Below the pieces are notes generated by a model. The model had not been told where the DNA came from, ran no database searches, and saw nothing but the letters and a program-made list of their open reading frames with translations. Positions 43,804 to 51,959 of a stretch of DNA of 64,000 nucleotides are shown piece by piece (position 1 is the stretch's first letter; the number at the start of each line of letters is the position of its first letter). Location: contig JAFEAY010000025.1 of the NCBI GenBank assembly GCA_018266175.1, forward strand, positions 62,001-126,000, given 5' to 3'. Source of the stretch: Candidatus Dependentiae bacterium. GTDB taxonomy: Bacteria; Babelota; Babeliae; Babelales; RVW-14. Both the position numbers and the translations under genes were made by a program.

Positions 43804-44124
43804 TTATTTCAGGTGCGTATCGATTTTTCCCTTGAGCGCATCTTTATTCATGAATCCGGTCTCTTTACCAACCACTTTGCCATCTTTGAAAAAGATGAAG
43901 GTTGGAATTGAAGAAACGTTGTGCGCAATTGCAAGATCACGCTCTTCATCAATGTTCAAGCTCACCAGCTTAACAGTTCCTTCAAGCTCTTTTGAAAGCT
44001 CTTCATAAATAGGAGCCATTTGGCGGCAAGGGCCACACCAGGTTGCCCAAACATCAACAACCACAGGAATCGTAGACTTAAGAACTTCTTGCTCAAAATT
44101 TGCTGCGTTAACACTTTCTGCCAT
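43804..44124 (-). CDS. trxA: Thioredoxin
   Basis: 106 residues with the redox-active motif WCGPC at 29-33 (Cys30, Cys33), preceded by VVVDVWAT, and the cis-Pro loop in VSSIPTFIFFKDG. It has no signal peptide, so it is a cytoplasmic thiol-disulfide reductant. It is flanked by the two-domain secreted protein gene upstream and the HEPN gene downstream, with a terminator after it. Confidence 0.96.
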   Translation of the reverse strand: MAESVNAANFEQEVLKSTIPVVVDVWATWCGPCRQMAPIYEELSKELEGTVKLVSLNIDEERDLAIAHNVSSIPTFIFFKDGKVVGKETGFMNKDALKGKIDTHLK

Positions 44125-44162
44125 GATTTATAAATCCTTCTAACAAATAACTAGTTACCTTA

Positions 44163-46346
44163 TCACTTCAGTGCACGAGCCCGAGCAAAGAACTGCGCCT
44201 TTTGCTCATCGCTCATGGGAGACTGCTCCACATTAATCCAGCTTCCCGGTTCATGCTTTTCTGCCAAACGAGAAAAGCGATTATACCAGACGCCATGATG
44301 TGTACGCAAAATCTCTTCTACCAACGTGGAGTCATCAGGTTTCTGCAATTTTGAAAGCAGCAACACGCACGCGTGACTAACTGGAATGTTATTTTTTTCA
44401 AACCACCGCTTATGCAAACTAAATTCAGAATTGAAAGTCAGTAAGTAAAGCGGGTCTGAGCGCCCCTTGCTCAACCCTTTGCATAGTCCCTTATAAAACC
44501 AGTTGGAAAGAATGTTCGGAGTATAACACATTATCTGGCAGCCAGGTATTTTTTTGAGGAAAAATTGCTTGAGCGAGTCACCAAGGCTTCCAGCCTTTTG
44601 TTCCAAAAATTGAAAATATTTTTCGGTGAGCTGATGCTGCATCAGATACTGAACACGATCGTGAATTTGCTTACCAAGAGCACTACCATTCTTATCACTT
44701 TTGAATTGGCTAAAAGTCTGAGCATCAAAACCCATGGTCGTTAAAAAGGTACCGGTTGTTTTTCGGCAATACATTTCAAGGTCAAGCATAACGCCTGAAA
44801 TAGGAATGCCACGACCAACATTTGGATTATTCCAAGTCTTTAAAAAGGCATCAAGGGGTATTTTTACCTCATGCTCCCAAAAGCTTGGTTCAAGCGGTGC
44901 CGGGATATCGCGATATTCATTACCATACAAATCGAGTGCAAAATTTTTCGGCATGTTGGGCGGATATAAATTATTGGCAACTTCAAACCCAACAATAATT
45001 TTAGGAATACTGCACTTCAGGCGCTCTGCCCCCTGCTTAAGTTTTTGAGTAAAAAGCGAAAGTGAGTCGACAAACTTTTTTTGTAATATTTTTGTTTGTG
45101 CTGCATCCGGCTTTACCATTTTTGCAATCGGACTGTAGTAAATGTTGGGCGTAATGCTAATCCACAAGGCATCAAGGCCTGAAGTGAGTGTATAATTGAT
45201 TAAAGCATCTTGCCGTGCGGCTCGGTCAGCTTGCGCCGCTTGTTTTTGTTCAGGGGTAAAGTCTTTTGGAAAATCATCATCATAAAATGCTGGAATCTCC
45301 ATCCAAGCAGTTTTTCGCATGTGATTGCGCGGTGTTTGAACTGCATTCCCAACCAACTGTAGCTTTTCAGGAAATGGAGCTGATGCAGTTCCGTTTTTAA
45401 GCAAATAAATTGTTTGCTCTATATTTTTATCGCTGCTTGTCATGAGCGTTTTAAGCTCGCAGAGCATACGCTGCACCATACTGAGCATCTCTTTTTTCAG
45501 TGTTGGTGATATCGGCGTGATATGAAAACTTTCAGAAATCCCGCCAAACGAAAGCATTGCAGGAGAAATGAGTGCAACGTGATTTTGATTTTTTGTATCG
45601 TTCCAATAAACGCCATACGGCAAGCTGCGCTCAATTTCTTTTGAGCAGGTACGGCGCATGGGAAGCAGGTACACGTCGCTTTTTTGAGCAAGCAAGCGAT
45701 TTTGTACCGCATCGCAATCCCACACAAAACCATGATGCGGAGCATTAAGCGTTGTGTGGTAGGCACACGAGCGCCGTTCAAGAGGTGTTGTTAAAAAAAG
45801 ATTGCATGTGTTTAAGAATGCATGGAGCTTGTGCTGCGTTGCATGTTGTGCTGCAAACTGCTGTCCACTGGCTAATGCAACGGGAATACCCAGAGCACCC
45901 AAAACCGGTGCGTAAGCGCCAATAACACTTGTATTTGGTGGCACACTTGCACCAGGAAGTGCAAGTCCAATTAAACGATTTTTAAGCACTGCATAGGAAC
46001 GCATAAGCTGAAGAAATTTTTGGCACACGGCAGATTTTTGAATCCCTCCAAAAAATTCTCCTCCCGTGATAAAAAATGCAGCATCGTAGCTGGACAAATT
46101 AAGCTGACTGATTGTGCTGTCCATAATCTGGTCAATCGGAACATACTTAACCGAAAAACCGGCTGATTGAGCAAGTTTGATAAATGGTCGGTAAGCCCAA
46201 CGCTCTTGGCCAACACTGTCGAAAAGCGCAAGCTTCAATAAGTTCTTATTATTTTTATTATTTTCACTTTGGCAACTCAACTGTTGTATAGAAAGCAACA
46301 TCAAAAGCATTAAATAGAAGCCAGACAAGACTTTAATTGCACGCAT
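44163..46346 (-). CDS. Secreted two-domain protein: amidotransferase-like fold plus glycosidase-like barrel
   Basis: 727 residues. A signal peptide ends near residue 25 (SIQQLSC), possibly a lipoprotein but without a perfect lipobox. Residues 33-300 resemble the class-I glutamine-amidotransferase/BPL_N-type flavodoxin-like fold (LALFDSVGQERWAYRPFI, AAFFITGGEFFGG, LIGLALPGAS). Residues 380-720 have barrel-like features with aromatic patches and acidic candidates (LDALWISITPNIYYS, IIVGFEVANNLYPP, GVMLDLEMYC). This resembles uncharacterised glycosyl-hydrolase-like secreted proteins. I cannot confirm a catalytic pair. It lies upstream of trxA on the same strand, 38 bases apart. Confidence 0.55.
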   Translation of the reverse strand: MRAIKVLSGFYLMLLMLLSIQQLSCQSENNKNNKNLLKLALFDSVGQERWAYRPFIKLAQSAGFSVKYVPIDQIMDSTISQLNLSSYDAAFFITGGEFFGGIQKSAVCQKFLQLMRSYAVLKNRLIGLALPGASVPPNTSVIGAYAPVLGALGIPVALASGQQFAAQHATQHKLHAFLNTCNLFLTTPLERRSCAYHTTLNAPHHGFVWDCDAVQNRLLAQKSDVYLLPMRRTCSKEIERSLPYGVYWNDTKNQNHVALISPAMLSFGGISESFHITPISPTLKKEMLSMVQRMLCELKTLMTSSDKNIEQTIYLLKNGTASAPFPEKLQLVGNAVQTPRNHMRKTAWMEIPAFYDDDFPKDFTPEQKQAAQADRAARQDALINYTLTSGLDALWISITPNIYYSPIAKMVKPDAAQTKILQKKFVDSLSLFTQKLKQGAERLKCSIPKIIVGFEVANNLYPPNMPKNFALDLYGNEYRDIPAPLEPSFWEHEVKIPLDAFLKTWNNPNVGRGIPISGVMLDLEMYCRKTTGTFLTTMGFDAQTFSQFKSDKNGSALGKQIHDRVQYLMQHQLTEKYFQFLEQKAGSLGDSLKQFFLKKIPGCQIMCYTPNILSNWFYKGLCKGLSKGRSDPLYLLTFNSEFSLHKRWFEKNNIPVSHACVLLLSKLQKPDDSTLVEEILRTHHGVWYNRFSRLAEKHEPGSWINVEQSPMSDEQKAQFFARARALK

Positions 46347-46498
46347 CGCTCCTCCCCCTCATTATGAAATACGACGTGCTCTTCTCACCTTGATTCTATT
46401 GGCTCATTATTCAAATAGTCAATAATACCGAAAAAATTGTATCTTTTTTCTTATCTTCATACACTTGGAAATAAAAATTCGAAAAAAAGGATCTCTCT

Positions 46499-48151
46499 AT
46501 GAAAAAAATTCTTCTCTGGTCGCTGCCGACCCTCATGCTGCTTGCACCAACCTGTTGTACTAAAAAAATTGTTAACTCCAGCCTACCCCCTGCACCGCTT
46601 GTTGTGCACGAAGCACATTTACCTGAAGGCTGGTATGCGCATGACCCTGCCAAACTAGATGCTGAGCTTGATGGCTATTTTGAACTTGCAGCTCAAGAAT
46701 TTGCAGTGCCGGTTGCAGCACGCAACGTGCGCGCACTCATTGTTCCTCACGCTGGCCACTACTACTCAGGGCTTTGCGCTGCAAGCGCATATCAAACCCT
46801 TGTTGAAAATGGTCAAAAAAACAACCTCATCGAACGCGTTATCATCCTTGCACCCAGTCATTTTGCATTGCTGCACGGCATTGCACTGCCCGACTACACC
46901 GTGTACAAAACACCACTCGGGGAAATTCCTGTTGACCACAATGCGCTCAACACGCTTGCACACTGCAAGCAATTTCGCGTTGTTCCTGAAGCACATAAGC
47001 CCGAACATTCGCTTGAAATACAGCTGCCTTTTTTGCAAAAAACGATTGAGTCTTTTCAACTTGTCCCACTGATTGTTGGACGAATTTTAGGAGAAAATTA
47101 TTTAGAAATTTTAAAGCACTTGGGTCAGATTATCGATGACACAACGCTGATTGTCGTCAGCTCAGACTTTACACATCACGGTACCGACTATGATTACAAA
47201 ATTTTTGATACCAATATTATGGACAATATTCGCCAGCTCGACTCCATGGGACTGCAAGCAATTTTTGCACAATCGTTCGAAGGTTTTTCAAAATACCTTC
47301 ACCAAACGAGCGCGACCATTTGCGGACGCGACCCCATCAAACTGTTGCTTGCGCTGCTTGAGTCTGAAAAAATTCAGCCGGTAACACCAACGCTCTGCTG
47401 CTCTTACACCTCAGCACACCTTGAGCAAGCGCGCCAAACAGCAGATCAAATCATCAACATCAAAAAGCTCATGCAACCGGTACCAGACGCGCAGGCACAC
47501 CGCAGCGTCAGCTACGCAGGAATTGTCTTTGCCCAGAAACCTGAAGGGCCAAATATAGCCTCCGATTCACTTTCCGGTTACGAAAAAAAAGCACTGCTTG
47601 CCTGCGCGCGCAGCACCCTTGAAAATGTTGTTAAGCCTCAAGACCAGCAAGTTGATGACCACCTCTTGCGCCCCATCATCAGCCCCGGAGTTGTGCAACC
47701 CAGCGGTGCATTTATTACGCTCAATACAAAAGATGGCAACTTGCGCGGCTGCATTGGCCGTATTACCACACCTGACCCGCTCTTCCAAACCGTCATGGCA
47801 ATGAGCTACGCAGCGGCACTTCACGACACCCGCTTTAAGCCGGTGCAAGCAGGTGAGCTCAACAATCTTGTTATCGATATCTCAGTCCTCACACCGCCAC
47901 ATACGGTACCAAGCTGCCAAGATATTATAATTGGCAAGCACGGCGTCATCTTAAACAAGCTTGATCAAGCAGGCGCCAAGACCCACAGCGCGGTATTTTT
48001 ACCCCAGGTACCGGTTGAATGGAAATGGGACTTACCAACCACCCTTGAGCAACTGGCTCAAAAGGCCAGCCTGCCAATGGATGGATGGAAAGAAAACTGT
48101 TCTTTTGAGGTCTTTGAGGACTTTGAAATTAAGGAAGAGCCGCATAATTAA
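46499..48151 (+). CDS. Secreted Memo-AMMECR1 fusion protein
   Basis: 550 residues with a signal peptide (1-18, possibly a lipoprotein through LLAPTCC). Residues 45-315 match the Memo family (VRALIVPHAGHYYSGLCAAS, ILAPSHFALLHG, EHSLEIQLPFLQ, VVSSDFTHHGTDYDY), which has metal-ligand-like histidines. Residues 350-540 match AMMECR1 (PSGAFITLNTKDGNLRGCIG, AMSYAAALHDTRF, FLPQVPVEWKWD). Memo and AMMECR1 are often fused or adjacent in bacteria together with a radical-SAM protein, which is absent here. The exported form is unusual, and its function is unknown. Confidence 0.85.
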   Translation: MKKILLWSLPTLMLLAPTCCTKKIVNSSLPPAPLVVHEAHLPEGWYAHDPAKLDAELDGYFELAAQEFAVPVAARNVRALIVPHAGHYYSGLCAASAYQTLVENGQKNNLIERVIILAPSHFALLHGIALPDYTVYKTPLGEIPVDHNALNTLAHCKQFRVVPEAHKPEHSLEIQLPFLQKTIESFQLVPLIVGRILGENYLEILKHLGQIIDDTTLIVVSSDFTHHGTDYDYKIFDTNIMDNIRQLDSMGLQAIFAQSFEGFSKYLHQTSATICGRDPIKLLLALLESEKIQPVTPTLCCSYTSAHLEQARQTADQIINIKKLMQPVPDAQAHRSVSYAGIVFAQKPEGPNIASDSLSGYEKKALLACARSTLENVVKPQDQQVDDHLLRPIISPGVVQPSGAFITLNTKDGNLRGCIGRITTPDPLFQTVMAMSYAAALHDTRFKPVQAGELNNLVIDISVLTPPHTVPSCQDIIIGKHGVILNKLDQAGAKTHSAVFLPQVPVEWKWDLPTTLEQLAQKASLPMDGWKENCSFEVFEDFEIKEEPHN

Positions 48152-48187
48152 TATTAGTTTAATAAGCAATTTATGCTTACTTTCTGT

Positions 48188-48235
48188 AAAACACCTTGTA
48201 AATTCGAAATCAAATTAAAATTTACAAGGTGTTTT
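48188..48235. terminator. 17-bp stem-loop between converging genes
   Basis: A perfect 17-bp stem (48188-48204 with 48219-48235) with a 14-base loop lies between the Memo-AMMECR1 gene and the converging DUF4143 gene. The arms contain CCTTGTAAATTCGAAAT, closely similar to the operator-like repeat at 24399-24435. Confidence 0.7.
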
Positions 48236-48309
48236 AAGAACAAACCATCATTTTCTTACTTTTTTATCTCAACTTTTTTTAGAATCTTTGAGCAGATATA
48301 CAAGAAAAC

Positions 48310-49455
48310 TCAACCAATCAGCTCCGGCAACAGGCGTAACGCTTCTTCAAAAGGCATCACGTTGATGTTACCATGGTATTCCTTGTGGTTGCCTAAATAA
48401 AGCGCGTAAAGCTTGGCTTCAGGATAATCTTCTCCAAAATTTTTAAGCCCCTTTAAGTCCTTGGGCTTGATCTGTGATGAACGCTTGATTTCGAAAGCAT
48501 GAAAACCTCGTGGACCGTAGATAACAAAATCAACCTCATCTCCTGCAAGTGTTCTCCAAAAATGAATTTGGTAATTCAGTTCGTAGTAATCATTAATTGC
48601 ACGAAGTGATTGAAAAAAAAGTGTTTCAAGACCAGCGCCTTCAAGCTCAGCTGTTGAATCGAATGGCCCCTTGGGACGCAATGTTTTATAAACACCTGTA
48701 TCGAAGAAATAAAACTTCTGATGTGTGATGACTTTTCTTTTTGCTCGCCGAGAAAATACCGATATTCTCACTGCCAAAAGAAGATCTTCCAAAATATCAA
48801 AATAGTTTGCAACCGATGTTCTGCTTAATGCAAGCTCCCGGGAGATTTCTGAAATATTCAAAACTTGGCCTTGAGAGAAACTTGCAACTTCCAAAAACCG
48901 AGTAAATGTTCCAAGATTTCGAGTCAGCCCTTCCTGAAGTACCTCTTCTCGCAAATAGGTCTGCACATAACTTTCTAAATACTTTTCGGGTTTACTGTGC
49001 CCAATGGCACCCGGTAGAAGTCCATATTGAAGAATAGTATCTAATTGAAAAGGTGTGCCCCCAAACTCCTGAACAACCAGCGGATGCATAGAATACTTGA
49101 GCGCCCTACCCGCAAGCAGGTTGACCCCACTTCGTCGTAAACTACGAGCACTTGATCCGGTCAAAAGAAATTTAATCTTCTTGAGTTCAATCAGGCGATG
49201 AACTTCGTTCAGTAACTCCGGAATACGTTGCACTTCGTCAATAACAACCCATCCGGCGTAACCTTGAGGAATCAAATCTTGCAGCCTGCTCGGGTTAGCT
49301 GCTAATGGATTATAGGTAGATGAATCTAAAAGATCCAAATAAATTTCTGATGCTAAAGATTGCTTAATCCATGACGTCTTACCGGTCCCGCGTGGCCCAA
49401 AGAGAAAGATGCTATTTTGGCCTTCAAGCGGTAATTTCAAAATTCTGCTTAACAT
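48310..49455 (-). CDS. AAA_14/DUF4143 ATPase (second member)
   Basis: 381 residues. Walker A is FGPRGTGKT at 19-27 and Walker B is GWVVIDEVQRIPELL near 68-82. A winged-helix-like segment is EISRELALSRTSVANYFDIL near 200. The DUF4143 part has KFYFFDTGVYKTL and ends with GDEVDFVIYGPRGFHAFEIK, which looks like a nuclease-fold motif (D, E-x-K). It belongs to a different subgroup from the copy at 24442. Upstream are three copies of the motif CTTACATG in alternating orientation. Confidence 0.88.
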   Translation of the reverse strand: MLSRILKLPLEGQNSIFLFGPRGTGKTSWIKQSLASEIYLDLLDSSTYNPLAANPSRLQDLIPQGYAGWVVIDEVQRIPELLNEVHRLIELKKIKFLLTGSSARSLRRSGVNLLAGRALKYSMHPLVVQEFGGTPFQLDTILQYGLLPGAIGHSKPEKYLESYVQTYLREEVLQEGLTRNLGTFTRFLEVASFSQGQVLNISEISRELALSRTSVANYFDILEDLLLAVRISVFSRRAKRKVITHQKFYFFDTGVYKTLRPKGPFDSTAELEGAGLETLFFQSLRAINDYYELNYQIHFWRTLAGDEVDFVIYGPRGFHAFEIKRSSQIKPKDLKGLKNFGEDYPEAKLYALYLGNHKEYHGNINVMPFEEALRLLPELIG

Positions 49456-49482
49456 GGTTTCACTTTTCTATTAAAAATGACA

Positions 49483-49549
49483 CTTACATGTGCAAATTTA
49501 TCGAAAAAATGACAACTATGTAAGCATTTTTATTAATTATTCTTACATG
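49483..49549 (-). promoter_or_regulatory. Three-copy CTTACATG motif upstream of the DUF4143 gene
   Basis: CTTACATG at 49483-49490, its inverse ATGTAAG at 49518-49524, and CTTACATG at 49542-49549 lie 30-95 bases before the ATG at 49455. The flanks AAAAATGACA are also partly repeated. The pattern is that of operator sites, possibly for autoregulation. Confidence 0.45.
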
Positions 49550-49728
49550 ACCCTGGTAGGAGCGCTCTTCAAGAACCTTTTGTTCTGCCTATCTTCCATG
49601 CTCAAGCTCAGCTCCCCCCTTTCTTCCTAAACTATTGCATCCCCCCCCCACTCATCTGTATATTTGAAATAATAGATTGTTTTTTAAAAGTCATACAATA
49701 ATTTTTTTATAGTAAAAAAAGGTTCCTC

Positions 49729-51564
49729 ATGAAGCATAATCGACTCAATGCTCTTCATCAAAAGCTCTGGGTGCTTGCGCTCACCCTTATCCTTGCCATC
49801 ACACTTCCTGGATTTGTTGCGGCTATGGACCTTGGCGGTCAATTAGGTGATTTACAGTCCAAACTTGTTGGATTAAAAGGCAAGCTTGGGCAGCTTAAGG
49901 GTGGATTGGAAAAGCTAAAAGATGCGCTTGATGGGAAGGCGCCTTCTGGTGGAGGAAGCAGTCCAAGCAGTGGTGTCGCAGTTTCAACACCCGCAGAAAT
50001 TGTATGGGTACCCCTTTCTGCTAATATTAAATTGGAAAAACCAACAAATCCAAAACTCTCTGAGCAAGCAAAAACTTTACAACTAGCAGAAGCAACAAAA
50101 AACATTTCTAATCTTACTCCTTTTCTAACCTCTAACTCAAAAGATTTGGTCACTCAAGATTTAGGAGGCAAATCAATTAAAGAGTTAGAAGAATTTAAAT
50201 CTGCAACAGACGTCTGTCTTGATGATCAGTACATTCAAAACTTCCCTGCTCTTTTAGAAAATAAACAATCATTTGAAGCCCTTAAACAACTCATTGATAA
50301 AAAGCTCAATGAAAAAAAAGAAGCTATTGCCCAACAAGAAGCTTTAACTAATGCTGTATTAAATTTACAAAAAGCAATAGTAAATGCTAAAGATATCACT
50401 AGCCTTGAGACATTTGCCTCTATTTTTGAAAAAACAAAAGCACTAAAAGCCACTGATGATGAGAAAAAAGGTTTTATTATTCAGGCCTGGCAACAAGTAA
50501 TATCCGATAAAAAAACAACTCAAGATTTAAAAAATTTTATTGTTAGTCTTAATCTAGATAATTGGCTTGAGCTGAGTCAATTTCCAGCTTCAGCAGCAAA
50601 CTTACAGCAACCATTCAATAATACTTTAAATGCGGTGATTGGGACAAGTCATTTTGATTACTACAGTGAATTTAAAACGACTCTAGATGATAAAATCAAA
50701 ACTTTAAACACAGGTAAAAAAGATAATCAAAAAGTCCATTCGCTTGTTCAAAAAGCAAGAGAAAATCTAAATAAACCAGTTACGCCAAGTTCATCACTGA
50801 GCGGAGCCGCAGCACCTGTAAAAACTCCTATTTCAAAAAAACCTTTAACTCTCGAACAGATAGAAAGCCTTCGCCTAAAAATAGAGGCTAATAGAGATAC
50901 GCTTAAAGGACTAATTAATTCTTTTGAAGCAACGCCAGAATCAATAAAAGCCTTGCTCGATAATAAAGCTGGCTTAGATAAGCTAGAAGATGAGGATAAA
51001 ATATTACTTAAAGATAAAATTTTAATAATTCTCAAAGATAAAGTTACCAAAAGCGATAGCGGGTATATTTTTCCAAGTATAATACAAGCACCTCACGTAA
51101 GTGCATTACTGCAAAGTCTTGGTGCTTCAGATGATGAAATAGATTCTATAGAACTACCAAAGCCTCAAGGGGCAAAAAAAGCAATTCCTAAAGCATCGTC
51201 TGAAAGTCCAGCAGTGATAGCAACTTCAGTACCTGAAGATGAGGAAGCTCTTAAAAAGATTATCAACAAAAAACCGTTAGCTGTAGCTCAAGCAGCAGGC
51301 AGTCCGCCAACACCTCCTCCAATATCAGCAGCAGGCAGTCCGCCAACACCTCCTCCCATCGGCGGCCTTATCGGGTCTGGAGCAGTTCGAAACTTAGACG
51401 ACGATGAAATTATTGACATTATAAAATGTCGAAATTCTATCGCAAAACTAGATAGGATTAATAAAAATAAACTCAAAAATCTTGTCACAGCTAAAAGAGA
51501 TCAATTCTCTGCAAAAGGCCCTTATGGCTTGGAGGTTTTGACAGCACTTGGCATTACGCCTTAA
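49729..51564 (+). CDS. Secreted leucine-heptad protein with proline-rich tail
   Basis: 611 residues with a signal peptide (1-32) and the shared heptad segment at 38-67 (QLGDLQSKLVGLKGKLGQLK and onward). The middle is helical, Lys/Asp-rich and unrecognised. Near 522-548 there is a tandem duplication, AAGSPPTPPPIS AAGSPPTPPPIG, encoded by a 36-bp repeat, followed by the acidic NLDDDEIID. It belongs to the same family as the proteins at 1868, 53802 and 55612, but I find no WH2 motif or acidic tryptophan stretch in it. Confidence 0.72.
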   Translation: MKHNRLNALHQKLWVLALTLILAITLPGFVAAMDLGGQLGDLQSKLVGLKGKLGQLKGGLEKLKDALDGKAPSGGGSSPSSGVAVSTPAEIVWVPLSANIKLEKPTNPKLSEQAKTLQLAEATKNISNLTPFLTSNSKDLVTQDLGGKSIKELEEFKSATDVCLDDQYIQNFPALLENKQSFEALKQLIDKKLNEKKEAIAQQEALTNAVLNLQKAIVNAKDITSLETFASIFEKTKALKATDDEKKGFIIQAWQQVISDKKTTQDLKNFIVSLNLDNWLELSQFPASAANLQQPFNNTLNAVIGTSHFDYYSEFKTTLDDKIKTLNTGKKDNQKVHSLVQKARENLNKPVTPSSSLSGAAAPVKTPISKKPLTLEQIESLRLKIEANRDTLKGLINSFEATPESIKALLDNKAGLDKLEDEDKILLKDKILIILKDKVTKSDSGYIFPSIIQAPHVSALLQSLGASDDEIDSIELPKPQGAKKAIPKASSESPAVIATSVPEDEEALKKIINKKPLAVAQAAGSPPTPPPISAAGSPPTPPPIGGLIGSGAVRNLDDDEIIDIIKCRNSIAKLDRINKNKLKNLVTAKRDQFSAKGPYGLEVLTALGITP

Positions 51565-51586
51565 CTCAAAATAAATGTAATTCTCG

Positions 51587-51616
51587 CAGGCGGTCGAAAG
51601 GCCGCCTGTTCTCTTT
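51587..51616 (+). terminator. Terminator with GAAA tetraloop
   Basis: A 9-bp stem (51587-51595 with 51600-51608, one G-U pair) capped by GAAA is followed by TTCTCTTTT. It lies 22 bases after the stop of the 611-residue protein gene. Confidence 0.75.
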
Positions 51617-51731
51617 TGTATCCCATCACCCTCTACCTCCAACCCAAGACCAGGTTGCACCGTGCACGCCTGATTGGACCGTGTGGCTGCTGGTCCCCAA
51701 GCCTTTGCCGGCAGACGCAAGCCGTTTGAAG

Positions 51732-51789
51732 AGTAAGCACGCTTACTTTTAACCGCACATTAAGACTCATTAAGTAAGTTTACTTACTT
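51732..51789. repeat. Two related inverted repeats in a gene-free stretch
   Basis: AGTAAGC/GCTTACT (51732-51747) and AAGTAAGT/ACTTACTT (51772-51789) lie 40 bases apart in the 395-bp gene-free stretch 51565-51959. Both contain the half-site AGTAAG. They may be operators for the following ATPase gene. Otherwise the stretch holds a terminator and one copy of a flanking repeat (51802-51865). Confidence 0.5.
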
Positions 51790-51959
51790 TTACGACGCCT
51801 CTGTTATCTATCCTAGCCATGAAGTTTTCCCTATGGCGGATAAATTAACAGCCCGGGGCTTAGAACGCTTTGAATTCGGGGAGGTATAGGCAGGTTTGCA
51901 CCGTATGCTATACTCAAAGCATAAAAGTATAATTTCTCTCTTTCAAAAAGAGGCGGGCT

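Noticed and set aside
47567-47848. Open frame opposite the AMMECR1 region
   Set aside because: Antisense to a recognisable domain and without a ribosome-binding site.
51292-51420. WH2 motif in the 611-residue heptad-family protein
   Set aside because: EEALKKIINKKPLAVAQ lacks the paired LL, the central Gly and the LKK of WH2, so I do not extend the claim to this member.
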